A stretch of DNA of 52,322 nt from Akkermansia sp. (GTDB taxonomy: Bacteria > Verrucomicrobiota > Verrucomicrobiia > Verrucomicrobiales > Akkermansiaceae). The DNA is taken from positions 1-52,322 of the forward strand of contig JAKSOU010000010.1 in NCBI GenBank assembly GCA_024405435.1, written 5' to 3'. Position 1 is the stretch's first letter. The number at the start of each line of letters is the position of its first letter. The notes under the pieces are model-generated. The model saw only the letters and a program-made list of their open reading frames with translations, made no database searches and was not told the DNA's origin. Below are positions 17,162 through 25,812 of the stretch, piece after piece. Both the position numbers and the translations under genes were made by a program.

Positions 17162-18076
17162 CTACATGCCGCCGTGCGCCAATGCGTACAAAACCGCCTT
17201 CTGGGCGTGCAGGCGGTTCCCGGCCTCGGCAAAGATGGCCTCGGCGTTGGCCTCCAGCACCTCGTTGGTGATTTCATAGCCGCGGTAGGCGGGCAAACAG
17301 TGGAACACGCTGGCGTTCGGCGCGGCCAGGGACATGAGCTCCCTGTTGACCTGGTAGGGGAAGAACGCCTTTTCCTTGGTGCCCTTCTCCGCCTCCTGCC
17401 CCATGGAAATCCAGGTGTCTGTGTTGACCACGGTGCAACCGCGCGCGCCCTCCTCGGGGTCGGTGGTGCAGATGATGTTCGGGCAGTCCAGCTCCTGGAG
17501 CACGTGGGGCTTGGGGAGCGCCTGCTGCGGGCCCGCCAGCACCAGGGTGAACCCCAGGCGCTTGGCCGCCCACATCCAGGAGCGGCCCATGTTGTTGTCC
17601 ACATCCCCGAAAAACGCTATCCGCATGTCCTTCCACGAGCCCACGCCGTACCTCTCCTCGATGGTGAGCAGGTCCGCCAATATCTGGCAGGGGTGCTCAC
17701 GGTCGGTGAGCGCGTTGATGGTGGGCAGGCCGGAATACCGGGCGAATTCCTCCACCTCCTCCTGCGCGTAGGTGCGGATGATGGCGCCGTGCACCATGCG
17801 GCCCAGCACGCGGGCCGTGTCGCGTATCGGTTCGCCGCGCCCCAGCTGGATGTCGCGCACGGAAAGGAACATCGGGCGACCGCCCAGCTCGCTCACGCCC
17901 ACCTCAAAGGAAACGCGGGTGCGGGTGGAGGACTTGGAGAAGATGAGCGCCCAGGTCTGCCCGGCGAGCGGCTGCTCGCGGTGCGCGCCGCGTTCCGCCT
18001 TCAAACGGTGCCCCAAGGCCAGCAGTTCCTTGATTTCATCGGACGTCAACTCCTCTATGGAAAGCAGGTTCTTCAT
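17162..18076 (-). CDS. argF: Ornithine carbamoyltransferase
   Basis: Makes citrulline from ornithine and carbamoyl phosphate in arginine synthesis. The 304-residue length is normal. The carbamoyl phosphate loop STRTR is at residues 50-54, HPCQ at 128-131 and the ornithine-site HCLPA at 259-263. Related enzymes for acetylornithine or succinylornithine have altered motifs, but these look like the standard type. Start ATG 18076 lies about 30 bases behind a good promoter. No other arginine gene adjoins it. It ends 57 bases before the lipoprotein gene on the same strand. Confidence 0.93.
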   Translation of the reverse strand: MKNLLSIEELTSDEIKELLALGHRLKAERGAHREQPLAGQTWALIFSKSSTRTRVSFEVGVSELGGRPMFLSVRDIQLGRGEPIRDTARVLGRMVHGAIIRTYAQEEVEEFARYSGLPTINALTDREHPCQILADLLTIEERYGVGSWKDMRIAFFGDVDNNMGRSWMWAAKRLGFTLVLAGPQQALPKPHVLQELDCPNIICTTDPEEGARGCTVVNTDTWISMGQEAEKGTKEKAFFPYQVNRELMSLAAPNASVFHCLPAYRGYEITNEVLEANAEAIFAEAGNRLHAQKAVLYALAHGGM

Positions 18077-18112
18077 TGCAGTAATCTTCTGTCCCCGTGC
18101 GGGAAAGGCCGC

Positions 18113-18141
18113 ACATTACCACCATCCCCACCGTTTGTAAA
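18113..18141 (-). promoter_or_regulatory. argF promoter
   Basis: TTTACA (18141-18136), a 17-bp spacer and TAATGT (18118-18113) on the minus strand, with a predicted leader of about 30 bases. Confidence 0.55.
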
Positions 18142-18253
18142 GAACCAATAATGGCTGCCCCCGGGAATTCCACATGTGTCCCCATGTTTTTTGCAAAGCG
18201 TGGTTCCGTCTTCGCCCCGGTGGGGCTACGCCGAGACGGGTGGCGTGCAATGA

Positions 18254-20170
18254 TTACAATTCAAGATTCCCCGCCACCTGTTCCACGGAAATCTCATCCG
18301 TGCAGTGGTGCTCCCAATCGCAATCGGCGCGGTGGCAGGGGTGGCACGGCAGGTGGCGGTAGACCGTGCGGTGGTTGTCTCCCAGCGGGCGGTAGCGGTC
18401 CGCCAGGCGGCTGGCCATGATGACGGTGCAGGCGGTGCCGCAGAGCGCGGCGAGGTGCGGCAGCAGGCCGTCCACCGCATACAGGCGGCAGTTTTCCCCC
18501 AAGTGCAGATGCACGTCCTCCGGCGCGCAGACGCGGCACGGGATGCCGAGGCGTTGCGCCATGGTCTCCGCGCGATCGCTGTCCTGCGGCAGGGCCAGCA
18601 GGGTGGGGGAATCCAGGCGTGCGCAAAGCTCCGCCCATTTTTCCTCCGCCCAGGAATCCGCCTCTCCCAGGGTGGAGAAAGGTGCCACAAAGTTTTCCGC
18701 CGTCTCTGCGTTGCCGTATCCGGGCGCGGCATACACGGCACCCTCCACACGGAAGTCGTGCGCCTTTTCCAGGAGGACCAGGTAGTCCTCCGCGCGGTGG
18801 CGCGGTGCCGCAAAGTGCAGGCTCGTGTACTTGGTGCGGAACGCGTGCCCGCGCTCGGCCAACGGGTTCTCCGCAAAGCCGCTCACATACAGCGGACCCA
18901 GGTGCTTGGTCAAGTCGCGGAACACGCGCCTGCTCTCGCTGAACATGAAAAGGTAGTCGTACGGGCCGTCCTTGTACAGCTCGTCCGCCTCCAGCTGGGC
19001 GGAGGGCGGCGCGGAGCCATCCGTGCTCACGGCGTTCGCCACGTAGTCCTGTGTGCGCCAGAAGGGTGCCTGCGCCTGCGGGCAGGCGATGTTCAGCTGG
19101 GCGTCTGGGCGGCTGGCGGCCAGCGCGCGCAGCATGGGGATGAGCAGCACGGCCTCCTCGAATTCCTCCGGCACGCATACGATGAAGCGGAAGGGCAGCA
19201 GGCCGGGCGTCTGCATGGCTAGCTCCCAGTCCTCCGGGTCCTGTTTCGGCGCGAAGGCGTAGGTGGATTTCCAGCGGTGGTGCATCCAGAAGCCGTCCAG
19301 GATGTTTTCCATCTGGCATTTCTCCAGCGCGCGGTTCACCAGGATGGTGAGTGCGGCGGTGCTTTCGCAGCCCTCCGGCGCCTCGATGATGCGGCCCATC
19401 TCCGCATCCCAGCGGCCGAGCCCCGTGTTGCGCGTGAACACGGAGAACAGCGTGGCCTTCCCCCTGCAGCGCCGGTACAGCAGAGCCGGCAGCGGGGTCA
19501 CGCCCGTGATCTTGCGGAAGTACGGCACGTGCACGCCCTCTCCGGTGTACTGGTCGCTCAGCACGCCCAGCAAGCCGCCGCGCGCGGCGAAGCGCAGCAC
19601 GGCGCGCAGGCCGTCCTGCTTACTGAACATCTCGCAACCGTGGCTTGTGCGGCTCTTGTACACCAAGCCCTCAATGAGCGGGTTGTCCTGGCGGCGGTAC
19701 ATGGAGCCGTAGTGCCCCACCCTGGGGAAGCACGTGCGGATGCGCGCCAGCACCTCCCAGTTGCCCGCGTGCGGGATGCACGCAATGCCGCACTGGCCGT
19801 CCACCCCATGCGCCTCGAAGACATCCCCGCCCACCACGCGGATGGAGCGCTCCATCTCACGCTCGTTCATCAACCCTGTTTTGAACGAGCAGAACAGGTT
19901 CATGGTGGTGCGCACCATGTTGCGCCGAACCATGGGCGCCAGCTTGTCCGCCCGCAGCATCGGATCCACCGCGATGCGCAGGTTGCGCGCCACGATGCGG
20001 CGGCGCGACGGCGCGCAAAGCCACACGGCGTAGCCCGCCGCGCGGCCCGCAAGCGCCACTGCCCGCACATCCGTGATGCGCAACAGGCCGCACAGCCCCT
20101 TGTAGGCCCACAGGGCCAGCTTGTCGGCAAGCTTGGGGCGGGCGGCGTTCTGAGTCTCCTGCACGGGCAT
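18254..20170 (-). CDS. Fusion of lipid A acyltransferase (LpxL/HtrB-like) and family 9 glycosyltransferase
   Basis: A 638-residue two-domain protein. Residues 1-325 form a lysophospholipid acyltransferase of the lipid A late-acyltransferase family, with the catalytic HX4E motif as HAGNWE (His134, Glu139) and a YGSMYRRQDNP segment. Residues 335-638 resemble ADP-heptose:LPS heptosyltransferases (GT9), with VIMASRLADRYRPLGD near the end. The two activities would act in succession on the lipid A-core at the inner face of the cytoplasmic membrane. The C-terminus carries a cysteine cluster (PCHPCHRADC) typical of the GT9 tail. It starts 7 bases after the upstream lipoprotein gene. Whether the GT9 half transfers heptose or another sugar is unknown. 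Confidence 0.85.
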   Translation of the reverse strand: MPVQETQNAARPKLADKLALWAYKGLCGLLRITDVRAVALAGRAAGYAVWLCAPSRRRIVARNLRIAVDPMLRADKLAPMVRRNMVRTTMNLFCSFKTGLMNEREMERSIRVVGGDVFEAHGVDGQCGIACIPHAGNWEVLARIRTCFPRVGHYGSMYRRQDNPLIEGLVYKSRTSHGCEMFSKQDGLRAVLRFAARGGLLGVLSDQYTGEGVHVPYFRKITGVTPLPALLYRRCRGKATLFSVFTRNTGLGRWDAEMGRIIEAPEGCESTAALTILVNRALEKCQMENILDGFWMHHRWKSTYAFAPKQDPEDWELAMQTPGLLPFRFIVCVPEEFEEAVLLIPMLRALAASRPDAQLNIACPQAQAPFWRTQDYVANAVSTDGSAPPSAQLEADELYKDGPYDYLFMFSESRRVFRDLTKHLGPLYVSGFAENPLAERGHAFRTKYTSLHFAAPRHRAEDYLVLLEKAHDFRVEGAVYAAPGYGNAETAENFVAPFSTLGEADSWAEEKWAELCARLDSPTLLALPQDSDRAETMAQRLGIPCRVCAPEDVHLHLGENCRLYAVDGLLPHLAALCGTACTVIMASRLADRYRPLGDNHRTVYRHLPCHPCHRADCDWEHHCTDEISVEQVAGNLEL

Positions 20171-20176
20171 CCGCTA

Positions 20177-20581
20177 TTAGTCTACCGTGTAGGTGCGGGG
20201 GATAAAGAAGGACTTGCCGGTGTAGGGGTCCCACACGCGCTGGTTGGCGCTGCAGCCCTGGCAGTCCAGCTGGTGGTACGGCGAGTGCGGGGAGGTGACG
20301 ATGCCGGCGAAGTTGCTGGGGATGCCATAGGGCGTGCCGTCGGAGCCGTACTTGATGTTGGAGAGCTCGTTTCCGGAGGGCGGCAGGGCCACGGGATCGG
20401 AGCGCAGCCAGTTCTGGCTGGCGGGCTTGCCGCCGGCATCGGCGATGACGTGCGGCGGGCGGTCTCCCGGATACACATCGCGCGTGAGATGCTGGGCAAT
20501 CACCTGGTGGACGCATGAGCTCACGGAGCCGATGCAGAGCGCGGCCAGGGCGGTGGTGATGATTATGTTGTGTCTTTTCAT
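20177..20581 (-). CDS. Small lipoprotein, unknown function
   Basis: A 134-residue protein with a hydrophobic leader ending in VSSC, giving a lipidated Cys near residue 23. The mature part is Pro/Ser/Tyr-rich with two Cys in DCQGCS and WDPYTGK near the C-terminus, which may form a small disulphide-bonded or peptidoglycan-facing domain. I do not recognise a family. It sits 16 bases after the membrane protein gene and 6 bases before the acyltransferase fusion, so the three probably form one transcript. Confidence 0.7.
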   Translation of the reverse strand: MKRHNIIITTALAALCIGSVSSCVHQVIAQHLTRDVYPGDRPPHVIADAGGKPASQNWLRSDPVALPPSGNELSNIKYGSDGTPYGIPSNFAGIVTSPHSPYHQLDCQGCSANQRVWDPYTGKSFFIPRTYTVD

Positions 20582-20597
20582 CTTGGATTGGGTTTGG

Positions 20598-21437
20598 TTA
20601 CGAAAAAGAGTCGATGGGGGTGAGCAGCACGGTGGAGTCTCGCCCGCCGCGCCCCTTGGTGAAGGTGGGATAATACCCGTGTTCGCGGATCATGCCGAAG
20701 AAATCCGGGTAGCAGTCCGGGATGGTTTCCAGCGCGGGCTGGAGCATGCGCATGTACTGCTGCGGGAAGGGAACACAGCCGATGCGCCCGCCGCGCGGCG
20801 TGCTGCCGAACATGGGCTCCCCGCCGCAGATGCTCATGCGCACCACCTGCCGCCCGTGGTCCGTCACGCGGTGGAAGGTCAGGTAGACCGATGTGGTCTG
20901 GTGCAGGTTGGAGCCGATGAGGCGGTCGATGATGAACTCGCAGTACCCGTCGTGGATGCGCAGGGCCACGCCCTCGCTGTGCGAGACGATGGCCATGATG
21001 CCGGTCTGGCGCATGCGGCACGTGTCGCGCAGGTAGCGGTTGATTTCCGCCTCCGTGAACACCACCTCCCCGCCGTTGGCGTTGCGCAGCACGGCTGTCA
21101 GGTCGCGCGCGGCCCCCTTGTCCGTGTAGCCGGCTATGTCGCGCATGTCCTGCGGCACCCACATGCTGATGGCGAGCCAGTAGAGGAGCGCGGCGAAGAT
21201 GAAGTAGAGGGTGTAGGTGCAGAGGTGCCAGCCGTTGATGTTTTTCCAAAAGGAGAGGGCGGGTTCCTGCGGCGCGTACACATGGGCGGGTTCGGGCTCG
21301 TCCTCCGGCGGTTGGGAGCGGGGTGCGGGAATCTCCGGCTGCTCTTCCGCGCCGGTAAACAGACCGCCCCACAGCGGTTCCCCTTCCGCCGTGCGTTTGG
21401 AGCGCGTGGTGCGCCTTCTGTTACCTGAGGAGGCCAT
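20598..21437 (-). CDS. Single-span membrane protein, unknown function
   Basis: A 279-residue protein with a cytoplasmic Pro/Glu-rich N-terminus, one hydrophobic helix around residues 75-95 (YTLYFIFAALLYWLAI) and a periplasmic domain of about 180 residues that I do not recognise. The domain contains a repeated pattern of short beta strands and the segment SICGGEPMF. Start ATG 21437 is preferred over the in-frame TTG at 21449 because of the TATAAT box at 21455. First in the transcript leading to the acyltransferase fusion. Confidence 0.7.
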   Translation of the reverse strand: MASSGNRRRTTRSKRTAEGEPLWGGLFTGAEEQPEIPAPRSQPPEDEPEPAHVYAPQEPALSFWKNINGWHLCTYTLYFIFAALLYWLAISMWVPQDMRDIAGYTDKGAARDLTAVLRNANGGEVVFTEAEINRYLRDTCRMRQTGIMAIVSHSEGVALRIHDGYCEFIIDRLIGSNLHQTTSVYLTFHRVTDHGRQVVRMSICGGEPMFGSTPRGGRIGCVPFPQQYMRMLQPALETIPDCYPDFFGMIREHGYYPTFTKGRGGRDSTVLLTPIDSFS

Positions 21438-21454
21438 GCCTAGCAGCAAGCCGC

Positions 21455-21483
21455 ATTATACCCCGCACCGCAGTCGTTGGGAA
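21455..21483 (-). promoter_or_regulatory. Promoter of the 21437-18254 operon
   Basis: A perfect TATAAT (21460-21455) with TTCCCA at 17 bp (21483-21478) on the minus strand. The predicted leader before ATG 21437 is about 11 bases. Confidence 0.55.
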
Positions 21484-21512
21484 GCAAAAAACGCCCAGTA
21501 TGGCAAGCAAAG

Positions 21513-22475
21513 TCAGGCGATACCCAGTGCCCATTTGAGGTACTTGAGGGATTCCCCCCAGACCTTGGAGCCGGTGCTGCCCAGCACCACCACCACCACG
21601 GCGGTGTTGTTGTACGCGCCGCAGGATATCAGGCACTTGCCGGCGGCGTTGGTGTAGCCGGTCTTCATGCCCTGCACCCAGGGGTACTTGCCCAGCAGCT
21701 TGTTGGTGGAGCGGATGAGCTTGGTGGAGCCGTCCGCCTTCACGAAGGTGTACTGCGGGGTGTTGATGAGGCTGCGGATAACGCGGTTGTTGTAGGCGTA
21801 GCAGGCGGCGCGCGCCATATCCCGCGCGGTGGAGTACTGCGCGGCGGGCAGGCCGTTCGGGTTTGCGAAATGGGAGTTGCGCATGCCCATCCGCGCGGCG
21901 CGCGCGTTCATGCGCTCCACAAAGGCCTCCACGCTGCCCGCCGTGTCGCGCGCCAGGCACACCGCCACATCGTTGAAGCTGCCGGTCATCATCGCCCGCA
22001 GCAGGTCTATCTTGCGGTACTGCGTGCCGGGCTTCAGGCCCAGCTTCACCGGCGGCGCCTGGTTGTCGGACGCCTGGATGGTCACCATCTTGTCCAGCCG
22101 CCGCTCGTCGCAGATGCACAGGGCGGTCACAATCTTCTGCGTGCTGGCCACCTGGCGCCGCGTATCCGCATTGTAGGCATACAAGACCTTGCCCGTGCGG
22201 GGGTCGATCACGCACACCGCCGCGCATGTGGGCGCGGGGGGCGGCGTGGCGGGCTGCGCCAGCGCGCGGGAGGGCAGCAGGCTGCCGCTGCTGCGCGGTA
22301 TGGCCAGCGCCGCGTTCGGGATGGGCGCGGGCGCGTTCGCCACGCGCTGCCCGGCGGGGTAGCCGCGCCCGGCTATCGCCACGCCCTGCCGGTTCACCAC
22401 GCTGGCCTGGGGCTCCTGGCACGCGCTCACAAACGCTATCAAACCGATGGCTGCAATGACTCCTATCCTCCGCAT
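21513..22475 (-). CDS. D-alanyl-D-alanine carboxypeptidase (peptidase S11, PBP5-like)
   Basis: Trims the terminal D-Ala from peptidoglycan stem peptides in the periplasm. About 320 residues. The three penicillin-binding motifs are intact: STQK near residue 111, SFN near 166 and KTG near 271. A hydrophobic leader ends in VSAC, so it is probably a lipoprotein. A Pro/Ala-rich linker of about 60 residues precedes the catalytic domain, and the C-terminal amphipathic anchor of classical PBP5 seems absent. ATG 22475 is chosen over those at 22484 and 22487 because the -10 box (22488-22483) overlaps the latter two. It diverges from rlmI. Confidence 0.9.
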   Translation of the reverse strand: MRRIGVIAAIGLIAFVSACQEPQASVVNRQGVAIAGRGYPAGQRVANAPAPIPNAALAIPRSSGSLLPSRALAQPATPPPAPTCAAVCVIDPRTGKVLYAYNADTRRQVASTQKIVTALCICDERRLDKMVTIQASDNQAPPVKLGLKPGTQYRKIDLLRAMMTGSFNDVAVCLARDTAGSVEAFVERMNARAARMGMRNSHFANPNGLPAAQYSTARDMARAACYAYNNRVIRSLINTPQYTFVKADGSTKLIRSTNKLLGKYPWVQGMKTGYTNAAGKCLISCGAYNNTAVVVVVLGSTGSKVWGESLKYLKWALGIA

Positions 22476-22482
22476 GCGCGGC

Positions 22483-22511
22483 ATCATAACCCCTTTGGAA
22501 TTATTTTGCAA
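22483..22511 (-). promoter_or_regulatory. Promoter of the D,D-carboxypeptidase gene
   Basis: TTGCAA (22511-22506), a 17-bp spacer and TATGAT (22488-22483). The -10 box ends 7 bases before ATG 22475, predicting a leaderless message. Confidence 0.6.
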
Positions 22512-22555
22512 TCCTAAAATAAATTTCCCCCGCGGCGCGCGTTGCGGCAAATCAA

Positions 22556-22584
22556 TTGACGCGCGGTGCGGGATGCGGTATGCT
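22556..22584 (+). promoter_or_regulatory. rlmI promoter
   Basis: TTGACG (22556-22561), a 17-bp spacer and TATGCT (22579-22584), ending 6 bases before the ATG at 22591. Together with the divergent promoter at 22483 it forms a back-to-back leaderless pair. Confidence 0.6.
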
Positions 22585-22590
22585 GGGGGC

Positions 22591-23775
22591 ATGGCAGGTC
22601 TCATCATAGCGCCCAAGGCGCGCATCTTCCACGGGCACGACTGGGTATACGGCACGGAGGTGCGCGCGGTGTTCGGCAACCCGCAGGCGGGCGACGTGGT
22701 GCTGCTCAAGGACCAGAAGGACCGCTACCTGGGCTCCGCCATGTACAACCCGCACTCCCAGATAGTGGCGCGCCGCTTCTCCCGCCGCAAGCAGGATTTG
22801 GACCGCGATTTCTTCGCGCGCCGCATCGGCATGGCCGCCAACCTGCGCGAACGCATGCTGCCCGGCGAAACCCTGATGCGCCTGGTGTGGAGCGAGAGCG
22901 ACGGCCTGCCGGGCCTCATTGTGGACCGCTACGGGGATGTGCTGGTGGTGCAGACGCTCACCATGGCCATGTACCTGCGCCTGGGGCTGATACGCGACAT
23001 CCTGGGCGACCTCTTCAACCCGCGCAGCATCATTGTGCGCAACGATTCGCCCATGCTGGTGGCGGAGGGAATCGAGCCGGAGACCTACGTGGCGCGCGGC
23101 GGCCAGCCGGCGCCCTTCGAGGCCGAGGCCCGCGGCATCAAGTTCCTGGTGGACCTCGCCACCGGGCAGAAGACCGGGCTCTACCTGGACCAGCTCCAGA
23201 ACTACGGCGAGGTGGCCAAATTCGCCCGCGGGCGCCGCGTGCTGGACTGCTTCTGCAACCAGGGCGGATTCGCCCTCGCCTGCGCCAAGGCCGGCGCGGC
23301 ATCCGTCACCGCCGTGGATATCTCGGAAGACGCCATCGCATCCGTCAAAAAGAACGCGCAGCTCAACGGCGTGAAGGTGGACGCCGTCGCGGAAAACGCG
23401 TTCGACTTCCTGAAGCGCGAGAGCGAGGCCGTGCGCAACGGCGCCGACCCCAAGTGGGACCTCATCATCCTGGACCCGCCCAGCTTCACCCGCAACAAGA
23501 AGAGCCTGGGCGGCGCCATGCGCGGCTACAAGGAAATCCACCTGCGCGCCATGCAGATGCTCCCCGTGGGCGGCGTGCTCTCCACCTTCTGCTGCTCCCA
23601 CCACGCCAGCGCGGAAATCTTCAAGCAGACCATCGCGGATGCCGCCGTGGACGGCCACTGCACCCTCCGCCTCGTCAAAACCCACGGCCAGAGCCCGGAC
23701 CACCCCGTCCTCCTCAACATCCCGGAAACAGAATACCTGAAGGGCTACACCTTTGAAATGGTACCCGGCAGGTGA
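22591..23775 (+). CDS. rlmI: 23S rRNA (cytosine-5-)-methyltransferase RlmI family
   Basis: A 394-residue SAM-dependent methyltransferase of the RlmI/RlmK type, which modifies a cytosine in 23S rRNA. It has an N-terminal PUA domain (residues 1-75, IFHGHDWVYG), the central region with DGLPGLIVDRYG and a C-terminal Rossmann domain with VLDCFCNQGGF, TAVDIS and the PPSF motif in LDPPSFTRNKK. SCNP of the Trm4 type is absent; Cys-Cys near SHH takes its place, as in RlmI. The ATG at 22591 coincides with the predicted transcription start. The frame extends upstream but crosses the promoter. Confidence 0.88.
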   Translation: MAGLIIAPKARIFHGHDWVYGTEVRAVFGNPQAGDVVLLKDQKDRYLGSAMYNPHSQIVARRFSRRKQDLDRDFFARRIGMAANLRERMLPGETLMRLVWSESDGLPGLIVDRYGDVLVVQTLTMAMYLRLGLIRDILGDLFNPRSIIVRNDSPMLVAEGIEPETYVARGGQPAPFEAEARGIKFLVDLATGQKTGLYLDQLQNYGEVAKFARGRRVLDCFCNQGGFALACAKAGAASVTAVDISEDAIASVKKNAQLNGVKVDAVAENAFDFLKRESEAVRNGADPKWDLIILDPPSFTRNKKSLGGAMRGYKEIHLRAMQMLPVGGVLSTFCCSHHASAEIFKQTIADAAVDGHCTLRLVKTHGQSPDHPVLLNIPETEYLKGYTFEMVPGR

Positions 23776-23842
23776 AGCGGGAAAACGAGGGGGCACCCGG
23801 CGGTTTCCGGTTTCAAATCAGGGGCTACCGTATAGTTCGAGA

Positions 23843-25702
23843 TTAAACCTCCTCCCAGGGGATACCGGTGCGGGAGGCGTATTGTGGGTGTGACCAGAGG
23901 CGGCGGGCCATGATGCCGGGGGAGGCGATTCCGAGCAGGAAGCGGCGGCGCTGGGCATCGCGGTCGAACTCCGGCATCTCCGCCGCGGCATCGCTCGCCG
24001 CGGTCTCCACGGCGGGCTGCGTGGGTGGAGGCGGCAGCTGCGGCACGCGGTGCATGCATGCGGAGCAATGGCCGCAGGGCGGCATGGATTCATCCGCGAA
24101 GTATTGCTGCAGGGTATCGTTGATGCACTGCGGGGCGGTGAGCATCTGCAGCAGGGTGTCCAGGCGCGCCAGATCGGCATCCCGGCGGCGTGCGTAGGCG
24201 GCGGAAAGCTCCGCCGCCACTTCGCGGGCGTCCGCCGGCCCGGTGGCGTGCAGGCAGACGGCCTGCTGGCGGAGCGTGAGTTTCCACTCGCCGGCGGCCT
24301 CGCACTCGCGGAGCTGGTCCATGGCCTCCGCATAGGGGCAGCCCCAGGCGTCGGCGGCGTCCTGCACCTCGCCTTCGCGGTGGGCGTCCAGCCATTGCAG
24401 GCGTGCGGACTCGTCGGCGCCGCGGCCGTCCAGGATGGTGGCCATGGGGAAAAGCGGCTTCACCTTGTAGAATTTGCAGCCGTAGGATTCCGGCTCAGCG
24501 GCGTGCATCTCCTGGAGGCGCAGCATGATGCGCAGCGGCACGTCGTCCGGCACATCGCATGAGGTGGTGAGCTCCCAAAAGGAGACCACGCGGCGGTCTG
24601 CGGGCAGCATCCAGCGCGCGGCGCGCAGCACGCCCTCCGCATCCGGCTCCGCGGCGCGTATGCGGTTGCGGGCGTCCAGGATATCCGCGGCGTCCAGCAG
24701 CACCAGGCTGGTGCAGGGTGCACCGTCGCGCCCGGCGCGGCCGCTCTCCTGCAGGTAGGCCTCCGGGGAGCCGGGCACGCAGAAGTGCACCACGGAGCGC
24801 ACATCCGGCTTGTCCACGCCCATGCCGAAGGCAATGGTGGCGGTGAGCACCTGGAGGCGGTTCTCCAGGAAATCGTCCTGCAGCTGTTCGCGCAGCTCCG
24901 GGGGCTGGCCGGCGTGGTACCCGGCGGCGCGGAACCCGCATTCCGAGAGGCGCGCGGCCAGGGCCTCCGTCTCCTTGCGGGCGCGGCAGTACACGATGGC
25001 GGGCAGGTGCGCGCCATCGTCCGCCGACAAAAATTCCACGAGCGCGGCGAACCTGTCGGCGGGAGCGGCGGCGATTCGCGAGATGTTGGGGCGGTACGGC
25101 GGGAGGGTGATGATGTTTTGCGGGGCGATGGAGAAGGTGTTTGCCAGATCCCGCTGCACGCGGGTGGTGGCGGTGGCGGTGAGTGCCATGGTGCAGCGGA
25201 AGGGCCTCTGCGCCGCCCAGCGGGCCAGGCGCAGGTAGTCCGGCCGGAAGCTGTGCCCCCATTCCGACACGCAGTGTGCCTCGTCCACCACGAAAAGGGA
25301 GAGCGGCGCGGCGGAGAGCGCCTCCTGCAGCGCGTGGTTCTCCAGGGATTCCGGCGCCACGAACAACAGGCGCAGCTCCCCCGCGGCCACCGCATGCAGC
25401 ACGCGCTCCCGCACATCGTCCTCCAGCGTGGAATCGAACCGCGCGGCGGGAATGCCCAGCTTGGCCAGGCCCTCGCTCTGGTCGCGCATGAGGGCGATGA
25501 GGGGCGAGACCACCACGCTCACGCCGCCGAGCAGCACGGCGGCCGCCTGGTAGCACAGGCTCTTGCCGTGCCCGGTGGGCAGCACGCCCAGCGCGTTCTC
25601 CCCGCGCAGGGCGAGCGCAAGCAGGTCACGCTGCGCGTCACGCCAGCCGTCCTTGCCGAAAAGCGCCAGCACGCGCCCCTCCTGCTCGGCCGTCAGCTGC
25701 AT
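23843..25702 (-). CDS. recQ: ATP-dependent DNA helicase RecQ
   Basis: A 619-residue 3'-5' helicase for recombination and fork repair. Helicase motifs are complete: PTGHGKS (42-48), DEAH (140-143), SWGHxFR-like motif EWGHSFRPDY and ESGRAGRDG in domain 2. A zinc-binding C-terminal region with CGHCSAC follows a winged-helix-like stretch. No HRDC domain is evident, and the last 60 residues are Pro-rich then basic. The start codon follows directly after repeat copy A, whose AT-rich heptamers fill the upstream region, so its promoter is probably within or beyond that repeat. Confidence 0.92.
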   Translation of the reverse strand: MQLTAEQEGRVLALFGKDGWRDAQRDLLALALRGENALGVLPTGHGKSLCYQAAAVLLGGVSVVVSPLIALMRDQSEGLAKLGIPAARFDSTLEDDVRERVLHAVAAGELRLLFVAPESLENHALQEALSAAPLSLFVVDEAHCVSEWGHSFRPDYLRLARWAAQRPFRCTMALTATATTRVQRDLANTFSIAPQNIITLPPYRPNISRIAAAPADRFAALVEFLSADDGAHLPAIVYCRARKETEALAARLSECGFRAAGYHAGQPPELREQLQDDFLENRLQVLTATIAFGMGVDKPDVRSVVHFCVPGSPEAYLQESGRAGRDGAPCTSLVLLDAADILDARNRIRAAEPDAEGVLRAARWMLPADRRVVSFWELTTSCDVPDDVPLRIMLRLQEMHAAEPESYGCKFYKVKPLFPMATILDGRGADESARLQWLDAHREGEVQDAADAWGCPYAEAMDQLRECEAAGEWKLTLRQQAVCLHATGPADAREVAAELSAAYARRRDADLARLDTLLQMLTAPQCINDTLQQYFADESMPPCGHCSACMHRVPQLPPPPTQPAVETAASDAAAEMPEFDRDAQRRRFLLGIASPGIMARRLWSHPQYASRTGIPWEEV

Positions 25703-25708
25703 GGCGGA

Positions 25709-25770
25709 TTTACAATTTACAATTTACGATTGACAATTTGGAAATGCGGCGCGGCTTTGCCGCGCGGGAA
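25709..25770 (+). repeat. Composite intergenic repeat, copy A (short form)
   Basis: An array of 7-base units ATTTACA/ATTTACG/ATTGACA, then a short linker and a GC hairpin GCGCGGC-TTT-GCCGCGC followed by GGGAAT. The same order of elements occurs at 30167, 38551 and, inverted, at 31165. It lies between the recQ start and the Sel1/LysM gene end. Confidence 0.75.
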
Positions 25771-25778
25771 TCACCAAT

Positions 25779-25806
25779 TTGTACATTGTACATTGTACTT
25801 TGTACA
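25779..25806. repeat. Four tandem heptamers TTGTACA
   Basis: Units TTGTACA, TTGTACA, TTGTACT and TTGTACA, immediately downstream of copy A and 6 bases before the stop of the Sel1/LysM gene. The units are nearly self-complementary (TGTACA). No function is evident. Confidence 0.7.
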
Positions 25807-25812
25807 TGCCCC

